Shown here: positions 40,639 through 49,219 of the stretch, piece after piece | How the letters are laid out: every line of letters begins with the position of its first letter | How positions within the stretch are numbered: the stretch's first letter is position 1 | Source: an uncultured Actinomycetes bacterium | GTDB taxonomy: Bacteria > Actinomycetota > Acidimicrobiia > Acidimicrobiales > Microtrichaceae | Assembly: GCA_903925745.1 (NCBI GenBank) | Contig: CAIYGQ010000146.1 | Coordinates: 1 to 64,000 of the forward strand | Direction: 5' to 3' | DNA length: 64,000 nucleotides | Position numbers and translations under genes: made by a program | The notes under the pieces: generated by a model | What the model saw: only the letters and a program-made list of their open reading frames with translations | The model's database searches: none | Told to the model about the DNA's origin: nothing

Positions 40639-41841
40639 GTGGACGCCGCGGTCGTCGTCGTCGGAGCCGGACTGGTGGGGCTCGCGACGGCCCGGGCGGT
40701 GCAGGAACGACTCGGGACGGGGGACGTCCTGGTGGTCGACAAGGAGGACGGTCCCGCCCGGCACCAGAGCGGGCGGAACTCGGGGGTGGCCCACTCGGGG
40801 CTGTACTACCCACCCGGCTCGGCGAAGGCCGAGCTGGCCGTCCACGGCCGGGCGCTGCTCGAACGCCACTGCGTCGAACGTTCGCTCCCGTACCGGACCT
40901 GCGGCAAGGTCGTCGTCGCGTCCGACCGGGACCAGCTCCCGGCGCTCGCCGAACTGGAGCGCAGGGGGGCGGCCAACGGTGTGCGGGTCGACCGACTCGA
41001 CCCCGCGGGACTGCGCCGGATCGAGCCCCATGCGGCGGGCGTCGCCGCGCTGCACGTCCACGACACCGGGGTGGTCGACTTCGCCGCCGTCGCCCGGTCG
41101 CTGGTGGAGGAGCTCCGCGACGCCGGTGGCGAGGTCCGGGGTGGACTCGAGGTGGTCCGGGCCACCCCCCGGGGCGACCGGCTGGAGGTCGAGGGTGCGG
41201 ATGGGACCCGGTGGCGGGCGGGCGTGCTGGTCAACTGCGCCGGGCTGCAGAGCGACCGGGTGGCCCGGAGCTGCGGCGCCGAGCCGGCGGTCCACATCGT
41301 GCCGTTCCGCGGCGACTACCTGGACGTGACGGGACCGTCGGCCGACCTGGTCCGTTCGCTCGTCTACCCGGTGCCCGACCCCCGGTGGCCGTTCCTCGGG
41401 GTCCACCTGACCAGGTCGGTCAACGACCACGTCCACGCCGGGCCGACCGCCGTCCTGGCGCTCGGCCGGGAGTCCTACGACCGCTCGGTGGACCGCACCG
41501 ACGCACTGGCGATGCTGCGGGACCGGGCGCTGTGGCGACTCGCCCTCCGCTACTGGCGGACGGGGCTCGGGGAGCTGCGGCGCGCCCGCGACCGGGAACG
41601 GGTCGTCCGGGACCTCCGACGCCTGGTTCCCGAGCTGGATGGTGCCGACCTCCGGGCGGCTCCGTCCGGGATCCGGGCCCAGGCCATCACCACGGACGGG
41701 CGGCTGGTCGACGACTTCGCGTTCGCCACGTCGCCGCGCTGTGTGCACGTGCTCAACGCGCCGTCGCCGGCGGCGACCGCGTCGCTGGCGATCGGCCGGG
41801 TGGTGGCGTCACGGGTCGTCTCGCTGCTCGAGGTGTCCTGA
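40639..41841 (+). CDS. lhgO: L-2-hydroxyglutarate oxidase-like FAD-dependent oxidoreductase
   Basis: AVVVVGAGLVGLATARAVQERLG...RHQSGRNSGVAHSGLYYPPGSAKAELAVHGRALL...PFRGDYLDVTGPSADLVRSLVYPVPDPRWPFLGVHLTRSV; GTG 40639. Confidence 0.92.
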   Translation: MDAAVVVVGAGLVGLATARAVQERLGTGDVLVVDKEDGPARHQSGRNSGVAHSGLYYPPGSAKAELAVHGRALLERHCVERSLPYRTCGKVVVASDRDQLPALAELERRGAANGVRVDRLDPAGLRRIEPHAAGVAALHVHDTGVVDFAAVARSLVEELRDAGGEVRGGLEVVRATPRGDRLEVEGADGTRWRAGVLVNCAGLQSDRVARSCGAEPAVHIVPFRGDYLDVTGPSADLVRSLVYPVPDPRWPFLGVHLTRSVNDHVHAGPTAVLALGRESYDRSVDRTDALAMLRDRALWRLALRYWRTGLGELRRARDRERVVRDLRRLVPELDGADLRAAPSGIRAQAITTDGRLVDDFAFATSPRCVHVLNAPSPAATASLAIGRVVASRVVSLLEVS

Positions 41842-41925
41842 GTTCGACAGCAAGGTGGGATGAATGGCGAGTCTCCAGTGCTCGGTGAGCGAAGGAGTGG
41901 CCTGGACGTGTCCCTGATCGCAGGC

Positions 41926-42251
41926 TCAGTGACAGTCGACCGCAACCGAGAGTGCATCGCAGACCGCACGCATGCGTTCGTCACTCAGCCGTCCGAGCCG
42001 GCTGACGAGGACGCCGACGGACACGCTCTCGACCGAGTCGAGGTTGACAGCGCACAGTCGCGGGACCGGGCGACGCCGAGTCCGAGCACCACCTCGCTCG
42101 GCAGTCCCCTGATGGTCGTCGTGCACGGGGCGATCAACGCCCGGCCCAGTCGGGGAATGGCGACATCTCGACTCAACACGACGGCAGGTCGGCTGCCGAT
42201 CCCAGGCAGCTCACACCACCAGAGCTCCCCACGGCGGGGATGGTCGGTCAC
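41926..42251 (-). pseudogene. MazF/PemK-like toxin disrupted by a frameshift near 42066
   Basis: N-part [29 protein letters not shown]...GLPSEVVLGLGVAR in one frame; C-part VPRLCAVNLDSVESVSVGVLVSRLGRLSDERMRAVCDALSVAVDCH in another; 326 nt is not a multiple of 3. Confidence 0.75.
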
Positions 42252-42484
42252 GACCCTGCAGCGGCTGAACGGAACGACGCGAGGTCGCCCCACTCATCGG
42301 CCTCGTCGACCGGGTGCTCGTCGTAGGCGGCGTAGGCGCTGTCGATCTCGGCCCGCCGATGGTGTGCCAGGAGCGCGTCGAGCGCCCGGTCGAACAGCAC
42401 AGCATCGGACCGTGCGCCCGTCACCTCCCGGGCCCGAGTGAGGAGTTCGTCGTCGACCGTCGTGCTGACGCGTGTGCGAGCCAT
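42248..42484 (-). CDS. Antitoxin of type II TA module (RHH/MazE-like)
   Basis: [78 protein letters not shown]; stop overlaps toxin GTG. Confidence 0.8.
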   Translation of the reverse strand: MARTRVSTTVDDELLTRAREVTGARSDAVLFDRALDALLAHHRRAEIDSAYAAYDEHPVDEADEWGDLASFRSAAAGS

Positions 42485-42649
42485 GCCACAACCGTGCCAC
42501 GCGACCCTCGTCACAACGACGCGTCGTGGGCCTGCTGCCGCGAACCTCCCCGGAACACCAGGTCGGTGACGTCCGCGATCGAGGCCGCTGGTGAGATTCG
42601 CTCCACCTGCCTCACGTTGCAGCCGAACTCGACCCGTCCTGAGAACGAC

Positions 42650-42679
42650 CGACGGGAGGACCCGAAGGTCCTCCCGTCG
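42650..42679 (-). terminator. Hairpin, 13-bp perfect stem with CGAA tetraloop, downstream of the phasin-like gene
   Basis: CGACGGGAGGACC-CGAA-GGTCCTCCCGTCG. Confidence 0.75.
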
Positions 42680-42689
42680 ATGGCACCGT

Positions 42690-42711
42690 GTCCGACGGGG
42701 GGGTGTCGGAC
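42690..42711 (-). terminator. Second hairpin (7-bp stem GTCCGAC/GTCGGAC, loop ggggggg t)
   Basis: Direct reading; lies between the phasin-like stop at 42760 and the 13-bp hairpin. Confidence 0.5.
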
Positions 42712-42759
42712 CGGGCGGACCCGCGCGCGGTGAGGGGGTACCGCTGCGGGCGAAGGTGA

Positions 42760-43080
42760 TCAGGCGGCGGCGACCGTGGCCTTCGCTCGACCCGAACGGT
42801 CGAGCAGCTGGTCGGTCACGGGGGCGGCGGCCTTCGCGGCGGCCGTGGCGACGGACTTCGAGGTGCTCACGAACTTGGTCGCGAACTTGGCCTGGTTGTC
42901 GATCACCTCGACCGGCGTCGGCAGCTTCTCCGCGAACGGCAGGCTCGGGAACTCGCTGCGGCGCTCGGTGACGAAGCCGACGGCCTTGGAGACGGCCTTG
43001 GTGACGGGCTGCTTCAGGTTCGAGATGGCGTCGATGATCCGGTCCTGGACCTGGCTCACGGGCTGGAGGATGGTGCTCAC
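42760..43080 (-). CDS. Small phasin/HBHA-like amphipathic helical protein
   Basis: [37 protein letters not shown]...[63 protein letters not shown] at 43080. Confidence 0.7.
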   Translation of the reverse strand: MSTILQPVSQVQDRIIDAISNLKQPVTKAVSKAVGFVTERRSEFPSLPFAEKLPTPVEVIDNQAKFATKFVSTSKSVATAAAKAAAPVTDQLLDRSGRAKATVAAA

Positions 43081-43244
43081 GATGTCCTGCTTTCTGTCGG
43101 GGTCCCGACCATCTGTCGGGGTTCCGGTTCTCGGGGGGGTGTTCGCCGCTAACTGTAGCAAGCACCTGCTCACTCCGGTAGTCGGACCGCTTGCGACAGT
43201 TGTCACTCCTGCGATCGACCGGGACGACGACTGGACGCGTGGCT

Positions 43245-43271
43245 AAATCCTGACTAGTTTTGTCGGGAATT
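43245..43271. promoter_or_regulatory. Dyad AAATCCTGAC-N7-GTCGGGAATT upstream of the peroxiredoxin gene
   Basis: 10-bp arms, 8/10 inverted identity, 41 bp before GTG 43312. Confidence 0.5.
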
Positions 43272-43311
43272 GATCACCGGGTGGACCCACCCGCAACGAC
43301 AGGAGCAGAGC

Positions 43312-43947
43312 GTGAGCATCCGCCTGGGCGACGAGGCCCCCAACTTCACCGCCGAGACCACCGAGGGCACCATCGACTTCCACGAGTGGAAGGGCGACAG
43401 CTGGGCGATCCTCTTCTCGCACCCCAAGGACTTCACCCCGGTGTGCACCACCGAACTCGGCACCGTCGCCAAGCTCAAGGACGAGTTCGAGGCGCGCGAC
43501 GTCAAGGTGATCGGCCTGTCGGTCGACCCGATCGACTCCCACCGCGAGTGGGCCGGGGACATCGAGGAGACCCAGGGCCAGGCGCTCAACTTCCCGCTGA
43601 TCGCCGATGACGGCCGGGTCGTCTCGGACCTCTACGACCTGATCCACCCCAACGCCAACGACACCCTGACGGTCCGGTCGGTGTTCGTGATCGGGCCCGA
43701 CAACAAGGTGAAGCTCACGCTCACCTACCCGGCCTCGACGGGCCGGAACTTCGACGAGCTGCTGAGGGTCGTCGACTCACTGCAGCTGACCGCCCGGCAC
43801 CAGGTCGCCACCCCCGCCGACTGGAAGCAGGGCGAGGAGGTCATCATCGTCCCGGCCGTCTCCGACGAGGCGGCGGCCGAGCGCTACCCCGACGGGTGGC
43901 GGGCCGACAAGCCCTACCTCCGCTGGGTGCCTCAGCCGACGTCCTGA
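43312..43947 (+). CDS. Peroxiredoxin, 1-Cys Prx6-type
   Basis: LGDEAPNFTAETTEGTIDFHEWKGDSWAILFSHPKDFTPVCTTELGTVAKLKDEFEARDVKVIGLSVDPIDSHREWAGDI; GTG 43312 with AGGAG RBS. Confidence 0.95.
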   Translation: MSIRLGDEAPNFTAETTEGTIDFHEWKGDSWAILFSHPKDFTPVCTTELGTVAKLKDEFEARDVKVIGLSVDPIDSHREWAGDIEETQGQALNFPLIADDGRVVSDLYDLIHPNANDTLTVRSVFVIGPDNKVKLTLTYPASTGRNFDELLRVVDSLQLTARHQVATPADWKQGEEVIIVPAVSDEAAAERYPDGWRADKPYLRWVPQPTS

Positions 43948-46900
43948 CCCCGGGCGATCCCGGCGATCCGCCGGTAGACCTCCCGCCAGCGGGTGTCCGA
44001 GATCCCCAGGACGGCGAGCCGCCGTTCGCAGTCGTCCGCGATCGACGACGACGGCCGGTGGCTCGCCTCCAGGCGGACCGAGTGGGCGAGGACGACCAGC
44101 GCGTGCGCCAGAACGTCCTCGGTGGCGGCCGCCGTCGAGCGGGCCCGCTCCTGGGCGTCGTCGCCGTCGGGGCCCGGGGCGACCAGGGCGAGCACCAACT
44201 CGGCGGCCAGACGGTCCAGGTAGGTGACGCGGTCGGCATCGGCGAGCGCCGCGGTCGCCGCCACGACGGCGTCGTCCACCCGTCCGGCTGCGGCGCACAC
44301 CAGCGCGATCGCCGAGACCGTGTAGCCCGAGCGACCGTCGACCGGCGGGGCACCGTCGCCGACCCCCAGCAACTCGAGCGCCTCGTCGATCCGACCCACC
44401 TGGGTCAGGGCCAACGCCGAGATCGTCTGCTGTTCATCCAGGCCGACCGGGGTCTGCGGCGGGTCCACCCCCGCCTCCAGGTCGGCCACGGCGGACTCGG
44501 GTTGGCCGAGCTGCACCTCGGTGGAGCGCGAGACGGACCGGGCGAACCCCGTCGACGTCGACGCGCTCTGGGTGCGGGCCTCGGCCAGAAGGTCCTGACC
44601 GTGTTCCACGTTGCCGGCCATCACCCCGGCCCGGCCGGCCACCGACAGCGCCTGTTCCAGGCCGACCGGGTCACCGGCGGCCCGCAGCGCGACCACCGCC
44701 AGGTCCGCCTCGTCGACCGCCTCACCGGTCCGGCCGACCCAGAGCCGGATCCCCGCCCGGACGACGCGCATCATGCCCTCGCCGTAGCGGTCACCCCGGC
44801 GCTCGCTCTCCCGCAGCACCCAGGCCGCCAACTCGTCCGCACCGGCGAAGTCCCCCTGGATGAACAACAGGTAGGCCCGCAGGCCCTCGACCCAGGCCAG
44901 GCCACCGGAGTCACCGACCTCGTCGAAGGCGGCCCGGGACTCGACGAGCGCCTGGGCGGCGACGTCGATCCGGCCGTCGGTGAAGGCGATCCACGCCAGG
45001 TTCTGCAGCGACCACGCCTCGCCCCGCCGGTCGCCGACGGCCCGGAAGGCCTCGAGGGCGTGGGCGATCGGGTCCTCGGCGCCGCGGTTGTCGCCGCGCA
45101 GCAACCGCGACATGCCGCGCTGCCGCAGGGCCTCGGCCCGGCCGCGAACGTCGCCCAGTGCGTCGACCAGGTCGAGCGCCGCGTCGATCTCCTCCTCGGC
45201 CAGCAGCACCTCGCCCGACCGCGATGCCGCGGCCGCCAGACTCAGGTAGGCCTCGGCCCGGGCGGCGTCGTCGACGAGCGCCTCGGCGTGGGCCATGGCG
45301 GCCGAGGCGTCCTCCCGCGCCCCCGCCACCTGCCACTGCTCGACCCGGGAGCGCGACCGGCACACGAGCGCCTCGAACCGGCGGCGGTGGTCACCCTCGT
45401 CCAGGATCTCGAGCACCTGGGTGGCCAGGCGCTCCGCCTGCGGGTACGAGCCGGCCTGCTCGGCTCGCCGGGCGGCGAGCAGCGCCCAGTGCACCGACCG
45501 GTCGAGCAGTGACGGGTCGACGGCCCCCTCGCTGCTCAGGCTCAACCGCACCGCCTCCACGTAGTGGCGGGCGATCGTCTCGACGTCGCGGTCGTCGGCG
45601 TCGACGTCGACCAGGTGCTCGTCGAAGTAGCGGGCGATCCCGACGTGACGCTGCATGCGGTCGCGTCGGGTGAGCCGCGAGTAGGCCACCTCCCGGACCA
45701 GGTCCGACCGGAACGACCACTCGTCGCCGTCCGAGACGAGCACGTCCTTCTCCACGAGCGAGGCGACGACCGCGCTCACGTCCTCCTCGCCCCGGATCGC
45801 CCGAGCCGTCAGGTGCAGCACCCCGACCGGGCCGGCCGATCCCCACACGGCGGCGTCCTCGAGCACGTGCTGCTCCTCGGCCGACAGGCCGTCGACCCGG
45901 GCCGCCACCAGCCCGCGGAGTGTGTCGGGCAACGACTCCGGCACCGCGGCCGGGGATCCGGTCGTCCCCGGCTCGACCACGCGGTCGGCGCCGACCAACG
46001 AGACGAGCTCCTCCAGGTAGAACGGGTTGCCGCCGGAGCGGTCCAGGAGCACCTGACGGTCGACCGGGGTCAGTTCCCGCCCGCCGAGCGAGTCGAGCAA
46101 CGTGCCCGCCGCGTCCCGGTCCAGGGGACCCAGGTTCAACACGAGCGAGTTGAAGCGACCCCAGCCCGGCGACCAGTGCTCCTGCAGCGAACGTCTGGCC
46201 GTCGCCACGAGCACGAACGGCTGCCGGGCGAGCTGGGTCGACAGCTCGTCGATCAGGTCGAGCACCGCCTGATCGGCCCAGTGCAGGTCGGCGAGGCGGA
46301 CCAGCAGCGGATGACGGCGCAGGATGCCCTCCACGTACCGGAGGAGCGCCCCGGTGGCCTCGGCCCGGGCCCTCGACCCCGGCAGGAGCCGGAGCGGGGT
46401 GTCGTAGCCCATCAGGTGCAACAGGCCCTCGACGGTCGCCCGCAGTTCCGCCGGCGTGGCGTCGTCCCCACAGGACCAGGCGACCGACCGCTCGGTGCGC
46501 GGCCTGGCGACCTCGAGTGGGTCGTCGTGACCGATCGCGCACCCGGCCCGCAACGCCTCGGCGACCGGCCACCACGGATTCGCCTCGCCGTAGGGCACGC
46601 ACCGGCCCGCCACCTCGACCACGCCGTCGGTCGCCCGCACCACCTCGGCCAGCTCGTTGGCGAGTCGCGTCTTGCCGACCCCCGCTTCGCCCAGCAGCAC
46701 CACGTGCAGGCCCCGGCCGGTCCGGATCGACAGGTGGACGGCGTTGGTCAACAACGTCATCTCGTCGTCGCGACCGATCAGCGGGGTGACCAACCGGCGC
46801 GGCCGGTGGCCCGGCGGCAACAGCGCCGACCTCGCGACCCAGACGTTGACCGGTCGCTCCCGACCACGGGCGACGAGCGCACCGCGGGACTCGAACTCGA

Positions 46901-47447
46901 TGACCTCGCTCGTCGCCAGGTAGGTGCTCTCACCGACGAGCACCTCGTCGGGGCCGGCCATCGTCTGCAGCCGCGACGCCGTGTTCACCACGTCACCCAT
47001 GGCGGTGTAGTCGCCGCCGGCCCGCAGGGCGCCCACGAGGACCTCGCCCGTGTTGACGCCGACCCGCATCTGGAGCGCGGCGCCGCTCGATGACGAGTAC
47101 TCGGCCAGCGTCTCCTGCATCCGCAGCGCCGCCCGCACGGCCCGCTCCGCGTCGTCCTCGTGGGCGACCGGTGCGCCGAACAGGGCGACGATCGCGTCCC
47201 CCAGGATCTTGTCCACCTTGCCGCCGAACGCGGTCACGTCGCCGACCAGCCGTTCGAAGGCCGACTCGACGAGGCGCTTCACCTCCTCGGGGTCACGGGT
47301 CTCGGACAGCGCCGTGAAACCGACCAGGTCGGCGAACAACACGGTGACGACCCGGCGCTCCTCGGTGGGCTGCACCAGCGACTGGCCGCACGACCAGCAG
47401 AACCGGGCGCCGACGGCGCACTCCGTTCCACAACTCGGACAGTCCAT
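43932..47447 (-). CDS. Zinc ribbon - class III nucleotide cyclase - AAA/STAND-like ATPase - TPR-like regulator
   Basis: CPSCGTECAVGARFCWSCGQ; VTVLFADLVGFTAL, KILGDAIVALFGAP, DYTAMGDVVNTASRLQ; LLGEAGVGKTRLANELA; C-terminal helical repeats; ATG 47447. Confidence 0.93.
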   Translation of the reverse strand: MDCPSCGTECAVGARFCWSCGQSLVQPTEERRVVTVLFADLVGFTALSETRDPEEVKRLVESAFERLVGDVTAFGGKVDKILGDAIVALFGAPVAHEDDAERAVRAALRMQETLAEYSSSSGAALQMRVGVNTGEVLVGALRAGGDYTAMGDVVNTASRLQTMAGPDEVLVGESTYLATSEVIEFESRGALVARGRERPVNVWVARSALLPPGHRPRRLVTPLIGRDDEMTLLTNAVHLSIRTGRGLHVVLLGEAGVGKTRLANELAEVVRATDGVVEVAGRCVPYGEANPWWPVAEALRAGCAIGHDDPLEVARPRTERSVAWSCGDDATPAELRATVEGLLHLMGYDTPLRLLPGSRARAEATGALLRYVEGILRRHPLLVRLADLHWADQAVLDLIDELSTQLARQPFVLVATARRSLQEHWSPGWGRFNSLVLNLGPLDRDAAGTLLDSLGGRELTPVDRQVLLDRSGGNPFYLEELVSLVGADRVVEPGTTGSPAAVPESLPDTLRGLVAARVDGLSAEEQHVLEDAAVWGSAGPVGVLHLTARAIRGEEDVSAVVASLVEKDVLVSDGDEWSFRSDLVREVAYSRLTRRDRMQRHVGIARYFDEHLVDVDADDRDVETIARHYVEAVRLSLSSEGAVDPSLLDRSVHWALLAARRAEQAGSYPQAERLATQVLEILDEGDHRRRFEALVCRSRSRVEQWQVAGAREDASAAMAHAEALVDDAARAEAYLSLAAAASRSGEVLLAEEEIDAALDLVDALGDVRGRAEALRQRGMSRLLRGDNRGAEDPIAHALEAFRAVGDRRGEAWSLQNLAWIAFTDGRIDVAAQALVESRAAFDEVGDSGGLAWVEGLRAYLLFIQGDFAGADELAAWVLRESERRGDRYGEGMMRVVRAGIRLWVGRTGEAVDEADLAVVALRAAGDPVGLEQALSVAGRAGVMAGNVEHGQDLLAEARTQSASTSTGFARSVSRSTEVQLGQPESAVADLEAGVDPPQTPVGLDEQQTISALALTQVGRIDEALELLGVGDGAPPVDGRSGYTVSAIALVCAAAGRVDDAVVAATAALADADRVTYLDRLAAELVLALVAPGPDGDDAQERARSTAAATEDVLAHALVVLAHSVRLEASHRPSSSIADDCERRLAVLGISDTRWREVYRRIAGIARGQDVG

Positions 47448-47526
47448 CCCGCCGAAGCATACGGGACGCCCGCGGACCCCACTCCCGGTACTTGTGTCGC
47501 CGCGCGGCGCCGTCGACACTGGTCCC

Positions 47527-49164
47527 GTGACCGGCACCGCCGCACCGTCCGACCAGACCGTCGACCCGGCCGACCGTGAGGTCCCGGTCCCCGTCGTCGC
47601 CGCGCTGGCCGTCGCCAGCGCCGTGGCCGCGCTGTTGACCAACCTGGGCGGGATCGCCGTCGGTGACGACGGAGTCGGCTACACGGCGATCGCGGACTCC
47701 CTCCTGGCCGGCGACGGTCTCGGCTACTTCCTCGAGGATCCACTCACCGTGTGGCCACCACTGTGGCCCGCCCTCATGGCCCTGCTGTCGTGGATCACGC
47801 CGCTCGACCCCCAGGGGTCGGCCGTCGTCCTGAACGCCGCGGTGAGCGCCGTGGCGGTGGTGGTGGGCTGGCGGGTGCTGCGCCGCTTCGTGCGCGATGG
47901 CCGACTGGTCCTGCTCGGCACCGTCGTCGTGGCCCTGGGGTCGTCGACCATCGGCTTCGGTCACCTGCTGATGACCGACCGGGCGTTCGCCGTCGTGGTG
48001 TTGTGCTGGGTCCTGGCGCTGTCGAACCTCTGGGAGGCCGAACGGCCGGACGGTGGCCGCCGGGCGTGGCCGTGGCTGGTGGCCGCCATGGCCCTGGTGT
48101 GGCTGGGGTTCTCGCTGCGCTACGTGGCCGTCGTCCTGATCCCCACGGGCGCGCTCTGGTTGCTCCTCGACGTGCGCCACCGGTTCACCCGGCGCCTCGC
48201 CGACGCCGCAGCGTTCACCCTGGGCGCGGCCGTCGTCCCCGCGGCGTGGGTGGCCCGCAACCTGGCCGCCGACGGCACGGTGCTCGGACCGCGCTACCGC
48301 TCCGCCCGCGGGTTGCTGCAGAACGCATCGGACGTCGTGGCGACCCTCGGACGCTTCACCCTGCCGGGAGTGGCGAACGGCCGGGAACGGCTGTGGGCGG
48401 CCGTCGCGGTCGTCACGCTGGTGGCGGCCGTCGCGTTGGCGTGGCGGATCGTCCGGGCGACCGCCGACGAGCGCGGCACGTCCGCGGGTCGGGTCGTCGG
48501 GCGGACGCTCTCCGGGCCGACGGGACTGCTGGTCCTCACGCCGGTCCTCTACCTCGTCTACATCCTGTACATCCGCTCGACCACGGCGCTGAACCAGCTC
48601 GACCTGCGACTGCTGGAGCCCGCCTACCTGCCCCTGCTCGTCACCGCACTCGTGCTGGTCGCCAGGGCCCGCCGGATCCCGCCGCCGGACGCGAGCCCGT
48701 GGTGGCGGGTCGCGTCGGTCGCCGCCGTGGTCTGGGCGGTCGCCAACGTGGTGGCCGGCCTGGCAGCCGTGGTGCTCTTCGCCACCGGAGACCCCTTCTT
48801 CGAGGGCAACTACTCCAAGGACGGCTTCGACCGGGTCCGGGCATCGGCGGCACTCGACACGCTCCCTGCGGGTTGCGTCGACTCGTCGAACCTGCCGAAC
48901 GCCCTGTACCCCGAACTCGAGGCGGACTGGAGTCCCCGGCGGACCGGCCAGGAGTCGGACGAGCCGGTCGACGACCTGGACGTCGTGGTCGAGGAGTTGG
49001 GACAGGGGGTGCGGCACTGCCTGGTGTGGGTGGACCAGCCGCCCCGCTACGGCAACCTGTGGACCCGCGAACAGCTCGCGGAACGGCTCGACCTGGTCGA
49101 GCTCGCCCGGGACGGCGACGTCACCGTCTACGAGCTCCGCCTGCCCGTCACCACCACCGGGTGA
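47527..49164 (+). CDS. GT-C-like multispanning membrane protein, paralog of 39062..40627
   Basis: GDDGVGYTAIADSLLAGDGLGYFLEDPLTVWPPLWPALMAL; C-terminal SPRRTGQESDEPVDDL; GTG 47527. Confidence 0.7.
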   Translation: MTGTAAPSDQTVDPADREVPVPVVAALAVASAVAALLTNLGGIAVGDDGVGYTAIADSLLAGDGLGYFLEDPLTVWPPLWPALMALLSWITPLDPQGSAVVLNAAVSAVAVVVGWRVLRRFVRDGRLVLLGTVVVALGSSTIGFGHLLMTDRAFAVVVLCWVLALSNLWEAERPDGGRRAWPWLVAAMALVWLGFSLRYVAVVLIPTGALWLLLDVRHRFTRRLADAAAFTLGAAVVPAAWVARNLAADGTVLGPRYRSARGLLQNASDVVATLGRFTLPGVANGRERLWAAVAVVTLVAAVALAWRIVRATADERGTSAGRVVGRTLSGPTGLLVLTPVLYLVYILYIRSTTALNQLDLRLLEPAYLPLLVTALVLVARARRIPPPDASPWWRVASVAAVVWAVANVVAGLAAVVLFATGDPFFEGNYSKDGFDRVRASAALDTLPAGCVDSSNLPNALYPELEADWSPRRTGQESDEPVDDLDVVVEELGQGVRHCLVWVDQPPRYGNLWTREQLAERLDLVELARDGDVTVYELRLPVTTTG

Positions 49165-49219
49165 CCATCGCGGCGCGACGGTCCACGCCTGAGCGTGGTC
49201 GGTCGATCACAATGTTGCT

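Noticed and set aside
40860-40885. TCGAACGTTCG palindrome as a regulatory site
   Set aside because: Inside the LhgO coding sequence, lacks the N4 spacer of a LexA box, and is encoded by ordinary codons
47448-47642. 65-aa N-terminal extension of the cyclase ORF
   Set aside because: The zinc ribbon starting at ATG 47447 is the natural start; the extension overlaps the divergent gene start
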